NCBI GenBank assembly: GCA_020061705.1
Contig: JAGUXT010000036.1
Coordinates: 1 to 35,534 of the forward strand
Direction of reading: 5' to 3'
Length of the DNA: 35,534 nt
DNA from: Halothiobacillus sp.
GTDB taxonomy: Bacteria; Pseudomonadota; Gammaproteobacteria; Halothiobacillales; Halothiobacillaceae
Shown: positions 31,604-35,534 of the stretch, piece by piece
Position numbering within the stretch: position 1 is the first letter of the stretch
How the letters are laid out: the number at the start of each line of letters is the position of its first letter
Made by a program: the position numbers and the translations under genes
The notes under the pieces: model-generated
The model's input: only the letters and a program-made list of their open reading frames with translations
What the model was told of the DNA's origin: nothing
Databases searched by the model: none

Positions 31604-31741
31604 CTCATGTAGCCAGGATTGTCATCCGGGGCAGGCTCCACAACAGGCGCGATTTCTTCTGGATTCCGCTGAACGCGAAGCTGACGAAGTCCGCTTCATC
31701 CGGGTTGCGAAACTGGTGTCGGGGATAAAACTCCTCCTACA
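31604..31741. repeat. REP-like sequences between fau and 6S RNA
   Basis: aggattgtcatccgg (31616 region) and ccgcttcatccgggttgcg (to about 31712) are related to the REP-like pair at 25343-25427. They are followed by gtcggggataaa-ctcctcctaca (31719-31741), a degraded single arm of the element at 25480-25612. The same two families also lie side by side after rhlE. Confidence 0.6.
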
Positions 31742-31767
31742 AAATCACCGTCGGGCTCCAAATACAA

Positions 31768-31791
31768 AAGGCCGAGCTTTACGCCGGCCTT
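31768..31791 (-). terminator. Probable terminator downstream of 6S RNA
   Basis: On the minus strand AAGGCCG, a 10-base loop and CGGCCTT followed by ttgtattt. It begins about 18 bp after the estimated 3' end of 6S RNA. Moderate T content only. Confidence 0.6.
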
Positions 31792-31808
31792 GTGCTACGA
31801 ATTCAGGG

Positions 31809-31992
31809 GTCTTCCAGATGCGGCGTTGCTGGCTACTTACCTTGAACCGAGCGGTTCAAGTCGGGGAAGGTGAATTAAATCGTTAGGCTTTCCGTTCAGG
31901 ACGGACATGCACACGGACTTGAATACGCCAGCCCCTGAGGGATGCATTAAGGCTCAAGGGGATTGAACCAGTGAGCGCACGCCCTAGAAGAC
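31809..31992 (-). ncRNA. ssrS: 6S RNA
   Basis: About 184 nt on the minus strand between zapA and fau, the conserved ssrS position. The 5' GTCTTC (31992-31987) pairs with 3' GAAGAC (31814-31809), giving the closing stem. The 3' part reads CTTGAACCgctcGGTTCAAG, then GCCAGCAACGCCGCATCT, closely like the E. coli 3' region (TTGAACC...GGTTCAAGG, CGGCGGCATCT). The middle has the matching ggtccgtcc-like gtccgtcct and AGCCTTAA-like segments, and the central bubble is flanked by CCCCTTGAGCC and CAGGGGCTGG. 6S RNA binds sigma70 RNA polymerase in stationary phase. Ends are estimated by pairing. Confidence 0.88.
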
Positions 31993-32000
31993 TTGATTGC

Positions 32001-32028
32001 AGTTTAATCTCTCTGACGGGCTTTGCAA
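32001..32028 (-). promoter_or_regulatory. Promoter of 6S RNA
   Basis: Minus-strand TTGCAA (32028-32023), 16-bp spacer and TAAACT (32006-32001). The predicted start, about 7 bases downstream, agrees with the 5' end deduced from the closing stem. Confidence 0.6.
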
Positions 32029-32073
32029 TCCCTTAGTAATGAATCGGGGCGATAGGCATGTTGGTGTGTGGGT

Positions 32074-32439
32074 CTAGCTTTTCAGAGCATCCTGCATGCG
32101 TTGGTGCAGAGCTTCGGCCTCGTGTTGTACGGAATGAGTAATGAGACTTTGACCATCGGGAAGTGTGTTTTCCTGTGTGGCAGGGCTGTGAGATGCCTTC
32201 GCAATGAGGCGATTGTAATCGTCCTGCAATTGGAGCAATTCATGAGTCAGGTTAATCGCTGCCATGACAGCAACTCGATCATTACCGATGACTTTGCCGC
32301 TGTGGCGAATTTCGCGCATTTTGCTATCGAGGTGGCGGGCTGCTCGCACCAGAGAATCGCGCTCTTGCGGGGGGCAGGCAATGCGAAATTCTTTGTCGAG
32401 TACCGTGACGCTGACGGGTGTGGCGGCTTCTTGATTCAT
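32074..32439 (-). CDS. zapA: Cell division protein ZapA
   Basis: A 121-residue FtsZ-ring-associated protein. The N-terminal globular part (VSVTVLDKEFRIACPPQERD, SLVRAARHLDSKMREIRHSG) and VIGNDRVAVMAAINLTHELL are characteristic, followed by a coiled coil for tetramerisation (LQLQDDYNRLIAKASHS). It cross-links FtsZ protofilaments. The start overlaps the ZapB-like gene stop by 4 bp (ATGA), and 6S RNA lies 82 bp downstream, as in E. coli. Confidence 0.93.
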   Translation of the reverse strand: MNQEAATPVSVTVLDKEFRIACPPQERDSLVRAARHLDSKMREIRHSGKVIGNDRVAVMAAINLTHELLQLQDDYNRLIAKASHSPATQENTLPDGQSLITHSVQHEAEALHQRMQDALKS

Positions 32440-32639
32440 GCGGGATCATCCTGTTGGCTAAGAAGTTTTTCCAAAATGGGGCCTAAGCGCACTTCGGTAC
32501 TGATGAGGAGGTTGAGTAAAAATTCCTTATCTTCGAGCAATAGTTGGTTGTGTTGCTTGAGTTTGGCGTTCAGCTCAATGAGTTGCTGAATGTCGGCTTG
32601 CAGCAGCAGCCAAGTGTCTTCGCTGAGTATGCGTTGCAT
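32436..32639 (-). CDS. ZapB-like coiled-coil protein (TIGR02449 type)
   Basis: A 67-residue, almost wholly coiled-coil protein (DTWLLLQADIQQLIELNAKL, KQHNQLLLEDKEFLLNLLIS) that overlaps zapA by 4 bp. The small proteins encoded upstream of zapA in many gammaproteobacteria belong to a family related to ZapB and are expected to act in the Z ring with ZapA. The ATG at 32639 is preceded by gtgaacccct, with no strong ribosome binding site. Function inferred from coupling with zapA. Confidence 0.85.
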   Translation of the reverse strand: MQRILSEDTWLLLQADIQQLIELNAKLKQHNQLLLEDKEFLLNLLISTEVRLGPILEKLLSQQDDPA

Positions 32640-32756
32640 GAGGGGTTCACGGCTGAAATAAGTTGAAACTGTATTGGATCATAGCCCAATCAACAAGAAT
32701 GTTGGTGTTTTTATAGGCTTAGCGTTACATGCGTGAGTGGCGTGTTAGGATTCGTC

Positions 32757-32858
32757 GGACTTGCACGAAATCGCCCCAGCGGCGCTCAAGCACCCCGCTG
32801 TACTAGTGTGTACGGTCTTCGGTGCTTTGCCTTGCTGGAACACTTTTGCGTAAGTCCT
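32757..32858. mobile_element. Second, diverged copy of the 96-bp MITE-like element
   Basis: The right terminus TTTTGCGTAAGTCCT (32844-32858) and the inner cttcggtgctttgccttgct match the element at 1954-2049 with one change over about 40 bp. The left end (ggacttgcacgaaatcgccc) is altered, so the terminal inverted repeat is damaged. It lies between the divergent zapB-like and ygfB genes. Confidence 0.65.
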
Positions 32859-32896
32859 GATTCAATGGGTTTCGTAGTCTGAGCAAGGAGTCATTT

Positions 32897-33520
32897 ATGG
32901 TGAGTTTTGATCAGGTTGATACGGCGTTACGTGATGCGGATATGCAGGCGGCGGAAGCGCACGGGACGTTGGTTGGGATGATGTGTGCCGCAGGGCAGAC
33001 TCCTGTGCAGGATTGGTGGGCGCAAGTGTTTGAACCTGCTGAAGACCAAGGCGTGCCCTTGCGATCGGAGCTGATCGACACGATGTATTCCGAGACGGTG
33101 AATAGCCTGCTGGAAGGAGCGGGATCGTTTGATTTGATGTTGCCCGACGATGATGAGGCGCTTGAGTTGCGTACTGATGCGCTGCATGAATGGTGTCATG
33201 GTTTCCTCTATGGCTACGGGATCGCGAGTGGGCGTGATGTGTCGCTTTTGCCCGAGGAGGCTGCCGAAGTGATGCGCGATATGGGGCAATTTGCGCAGGC
33301 GCGTTTTGAGTTGGGCGAGGACGCAGAAGAAGATGAGCTGTCATACAGCGAGTTGGTAGAGTATCTGCGGGTGGGCGTGATGTTGCTTTTTGAGACGCTG
33401 TATCCACGTGAACACGTTGCCAGGCCGGCCATGCCCCTGGATGATGATGAGCCCTTGGATATTGAGGATTTGTGGGCGCAGATCGCCAAGGCCAAGGCCA
33501 AGGCGCAGACCCTGCATTGA
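32897..33520 (+). CDS. ygfB: UPF0149 family protein YgfB
   Basis: A 207-residue, acidic, mostly helical protein. Family marks: AEAHGTLVGMMCAAG, the central LMLPDDDEALELRTDALHEW followed by CHGFLYGYGIA, and the C-terminal SYSELVEYLRVGVMLLFETL. YgfB-type proteins have been linked to regulation of the cell-wall response in Pseudomonas, but no general biochemical function is fixed. aaggag at 32885-32890 sets the start. The extended KAKAKAQ tail is lineage-specific. The ygfB-pepP-ubiH order is conserved in gammaproteobacteria; here a 298-bp gap with a repeat separates ygfB from pepP. Confidence 0.9.
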   Translation: MVSFDQVDTALRDADMQAAEAHGTLVGMMCAAGQTPVQDWWAQVFEPAEDQGVPLRSELIDTMYSETVNSLLEGAGSFDLMLPDDDEALELRTDALHEWCHGFLYGYGIASGRDVSLLPEEAAEVMRDMGQFAQARFELGEDAEEDELSYSELVEYLRVGVMLLFETLYPREHVARPAMPLDDDEPLDIEDLWAQIAKAKAKAQTLH

Positions 33521-33537
33521 CGGAGCAATAAAAGCTA

Positions 33538-33592
33538 CTAGCAGCCTGTCGGACTTGAGCGGCTGAAGCGAAAAAGTCCGACAGGCTGCTAG
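33538..33592. repeat. 55-bp element with 19-bp perfect inverted ends (CTAGCAGCC family)
   Basis: CTAGCAGCCTGTCGGACTT (33538-33556) and its exact reverse complement (33574-33592), core gagcggctgaagcgaaa. Same family as 23188-23252 and 19174-19192, with a shorter core. It starts 17 bp after the ygfB stop codon, where it could end transcription, though no T-run follows. Confidence 0.85.
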
Positions 33593-33818
33593 AGATACGG
33601 AGTGGGTGGGATTCGTTTTCGACACCCGCAACGCAAACTGCACGGCTTCTGGTTGGTATCTGTCCCTTTTCTGCATACATGACCTGTGCAAAGCCAAGTC
33701 AGCACGTTCAGTTCTTCGCTGTTTCCAAAGCTGATAGGGTAGGTGGTGAGGCGTTTATCTTGCGGATGAACTTCTGTGTTCTCTGTGGCAAAAATGGTTT
33801 TGGAAAGTGGAGTAAAAC

Positions 33819-35141
33819 GTGTCGATTCATCCCGTGTTGAATAAAAAGCATTTTGCCAAGCGGCGTAAGCGTGTACTGGCGGCCTTGGGTGAGCAGGCTG
33901 TGGCGATCATTCCGGCGGCCAGTGAGCAGTTGCGCAATCGGGATACGCATTTCCCCTTCCGACAGGCGAGCGATTTTCGCTACCTGACCGGCTTTGATGA
34001 GCCGGATGCGTTTCTGGTGCTGGTGCCGAAACACGAGCTGGGTTCCTGCATCCTTTTCGTGCGCCCGCGTGATGCTGCGCGCGAGCAGTGGGAGGGGCGG
34101 CGCGCCGGTGTTGCGGGCGCGCTCAAGCTGTACGGCGTCGATCAGGCGTTCACCCTGGACGAGATGGATGCCAAGCTGCCGGAGTTGCTGGCCGGGCGGG
34201 AGCAGGTGTTTGCGCCACTGGGCGAGGATATGGGCTTTGCCCAGCGTCTGTTCGGCTGGCTGGTGGCGGTGCGACGTTTGCAACGTACCGGCGTGAAGGC
34301 ACCGGGTACATGGCAGGATAGCTCGCAGTTGCTGCATGAAATGCGCCTGTTCAAGGATGAGGATGAGTTACAGGTTCTGCGCGAGGCGTGCCGCATCAGT
34401 GAACTTGGGCATGTCGCGGCCATGCGAGCCTGCCGCCCCGGAGCGGCAGAATATGCCCTGGAGGCGGAGTTGCTGCATACCTTCCGTCAGCATGGTGGCG
34501 AGACGGCGTTCCCGTCGATAGTGGCGGGTGGGCAAAATGCCTGCATCCTGCATTACACCGAGAACCGTGATCGCTTGAAAAAAGGCGAGCTGGTGCTGGT
34601 GGATGCCGGGTGCGAGTGGGGCGGCTATTGCGGCGATATCAGCCGGACTTATCCGGTCAGCGGGCGTTTTTCATCTGCGCAGCGCGATGTTTATAGCGTG
34701 GTGCTGGCCGCGCAGCAGGCGGCGATTGACGCGGTGCGTCCGGGCGCGAGCTACGATCAGCCGCATCAGGCCGCCGTGCAGGTGTTGACCGAGGGCTTGG
34801 TGGATTTGAAGCTGCTCAAGGGCAAGGTGAGCAAGCTGATCGAGAAAGAAGCCTACAAGCGTTTTTACATGCACCGCACGGGGCATTGGCTGGGTATGGA
34901 TACGCACGATGTTGGCAATTACAAGGTGGATGGCGCATGGCGACCACTGGAGCCGGGCATGGTGCTGACGGTGGAGCCGGGGCTGTATATCGACGCGGGG
35001 CGCGATGTGCCCAAAGAGTTGCGCAACATGGGTATTCGCATTGAAGACGATGTGCTGGTTACCCGCGAAGGCAGCGAGGTGTTGACCGCCGCCGCGCCGA
35101 AGACCATCGAGGCCTTGGAGGAGTGCGTACCCAATGAATGA
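33819..35141 (+). CDS. pepP: Xaa-Pro aminopeptidase PepP
   Basis: A 440-residue M24B metallopeptidase that removes the N-terminal residue before a proline, same length as E. coli PepP. The N-terminal domain includes FPFRQASDFRYLTGFDEPDA. The pita-bread catalytic domain has the metal ligands in VDAGCEWGGYCGDISRTYP (two Asp), HRTGHWLGMDTHD (His), TVEPGLYI (Glu) and IRIEDDVLV (Glu). Start is GTG at 33819 with ggag at 33809-33812. The stop overlaps ubiH by 8 bp, so the two are co-transcribed. Confidence 0.95.
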   Translation: MSIHPVLNKKHFAKRRKRVLAALGEQAVAIIPAASEQLRNRDTHFPFRQASDFRYLTGFDEPDAFLVLVPKHELGSCILFVRPRDAAREQWEGRRAGVAGALKLYGVDQAFTLDEMDAKLPELLAGREQVFAPLGEDMGFAQRLFGWLVAVRRLQRTGVKAPGTWQDSSQLLHEMRLFKDEDELQVLREACRISELGHVAAMRACRPGAAEYALEAELLHTFRQHGGETAFPSIVAGGQNACILHYTENRDRLKKGELVLVDAGCEWGGYCGDISRTYPVSGRFSSAQRDVYSVVLAAQQAAIDAVRPGASYDQPHQAAVQVLTEGLVDLKLLKGKVSKLIEKEAYKRFYMHRTGHWLGMDTHDVGNYKVDGAWRPLEPGMVLTVEPGLYIDAGRDVPKELRNMGIRIEDDVLVTREGSEVLTAAAPKTIEALEECVPNE

Positions 35142-35534
35142 GTCACATCAAGCCGGTCTTTTTGATGTAGCCATTGTTGGCGGTGGGCCGGTGGGGGCGA
35201 TTCTGGCGCATGTGCTGGCACAGGAAGGCTTTTCAGTGGTGGTGCTGGAACGCGAAACCCCGCCCGCTCAAGCTGCCGTGGGCGTGTCGGGATTTGATGG
35301 CCGGGCGATTGCGCTGGCCGAAGGGGGACGGCGCTTGCTGGCCGGTTGGGGGCTGTGGAGTCAGCTTGCGGCGCAGGCTGAACCGATCCGCACGATTCAT
35401 GTGAACCTGCGCGGCGCACTGGGCGCGGCGCGATTTTCTGCCCGCGAGGAAGGCGTGGACTCGCTGGGGCAGGTGCTGGATTCGGCGCGCATGGAGCCGG
35501 TGCTGTTGCAGGCGGCCAGGGATAGCGGGGTGGC
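35134..35534 (+). CDS. ubiH: 2-octaprenyl-6-methoxyphenol hydroxylase (UbiH), 3' part outside window
   Basis: The first 133 codons of a flavin-dependent aromatic hydroxylase of ubiquinone synthesis. It has the FAD-binding motif DVAIVGGGPVGAILAHVLAQ (residues 11-30), the acidic end of the second strand in VVLERE and the DGRAIALAEGG signature of UbiH/COQ6 enzymes. The ATG at 35134 lies inside the end of pepP, an 8-bp overlap. The paralogues UbiF and UbiI are similar, but directly after pepP the gene is normally ubiH. The gene runs off the right edge. Confidence 0.9.
   Translation, partial: MNESHQAGLFDVAIVGGGPVGAILAHVLAQEGFSVVVLERETPPAQAAVGVSGFDGRAIALAEGGRRLLAGWGLWSQLAAQAEPIRTIHVNLRGALGAARFSAREEGVDSLGQVLDSARMEPVLLQAARDSGV

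Overview
The window looks like a chromosomal segment of a moderately GC-rich gammaproteobacterium, probably one that oxidises reduced sulfur. Evidence for the lineage is the E. coli-like order at the right end: zapB, zapA, 6S RNA and fau on the minus strand, then divergently ygfB-pepP-ubiH. The sulfur link rests on a sulfide:quinone oxidoreductase-like flavoprotein and an exported DsrE-like protein. Most of the window is core housekeeping. Between the core genes lie toxin-antitoxin modules and several families of short palindromic repeats.

Left part (1-7.2 kb): the start of a lipid A acyltransferase overlaps ttcA. Then come a Phd/RelE pair, a 96-bp inverted-repeat element, pip-dtd, the Tat-exported SQR-like flavoprotein with a small membrane protein, a stand-alone Nif11-like protein, a HigBA pair and a BrnTA pair flanked by two copies of a 39-bp repeat.

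Middle (7.2-23.2 kb): DsrE-like protein; an arsR-aas-lplT set for lysophospholipid uptake and re-acylation; a 33-residue membrane protein; acs; a run of overlapping minus-strand genes (DUF6790-like, GNAT, DUF1345); a CaiB-type CoA-transferase with unusual subdomain order; then on the plus strand a MoxR-type ATPase, a VWA protein, xerD and dsbC; then a minus-strand thioredoxin-TPR protein (cnoX-like).

Right part (23.4-35.5 kb): tRNA-Glu, rhlE, a porin, a DUF559 nuclease-like gene framed by two large inverted-repeat blocks, then minus-strand rpiA, uma2-like, ilvA, EVE, fau, 6S RNA, zapA, zapB, and finally plus-strand ygfB, pepP and the start of ubiH.

The strongest candidate for something undescribed is the DUF559 unit at 26.9-27.5 kb. 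Its start codon abuts one repeat block and its stop codon lies inside the next, and a third, gene-free copy of the block sits at 19.2 kb in front of the VWA gene. At least four other repeat families are present as two or more copies or as long inverted repeats. Two genes (higB and the arsR-type regulator) have promoters placed so that their mRNAs would begin at or next to the start codon.
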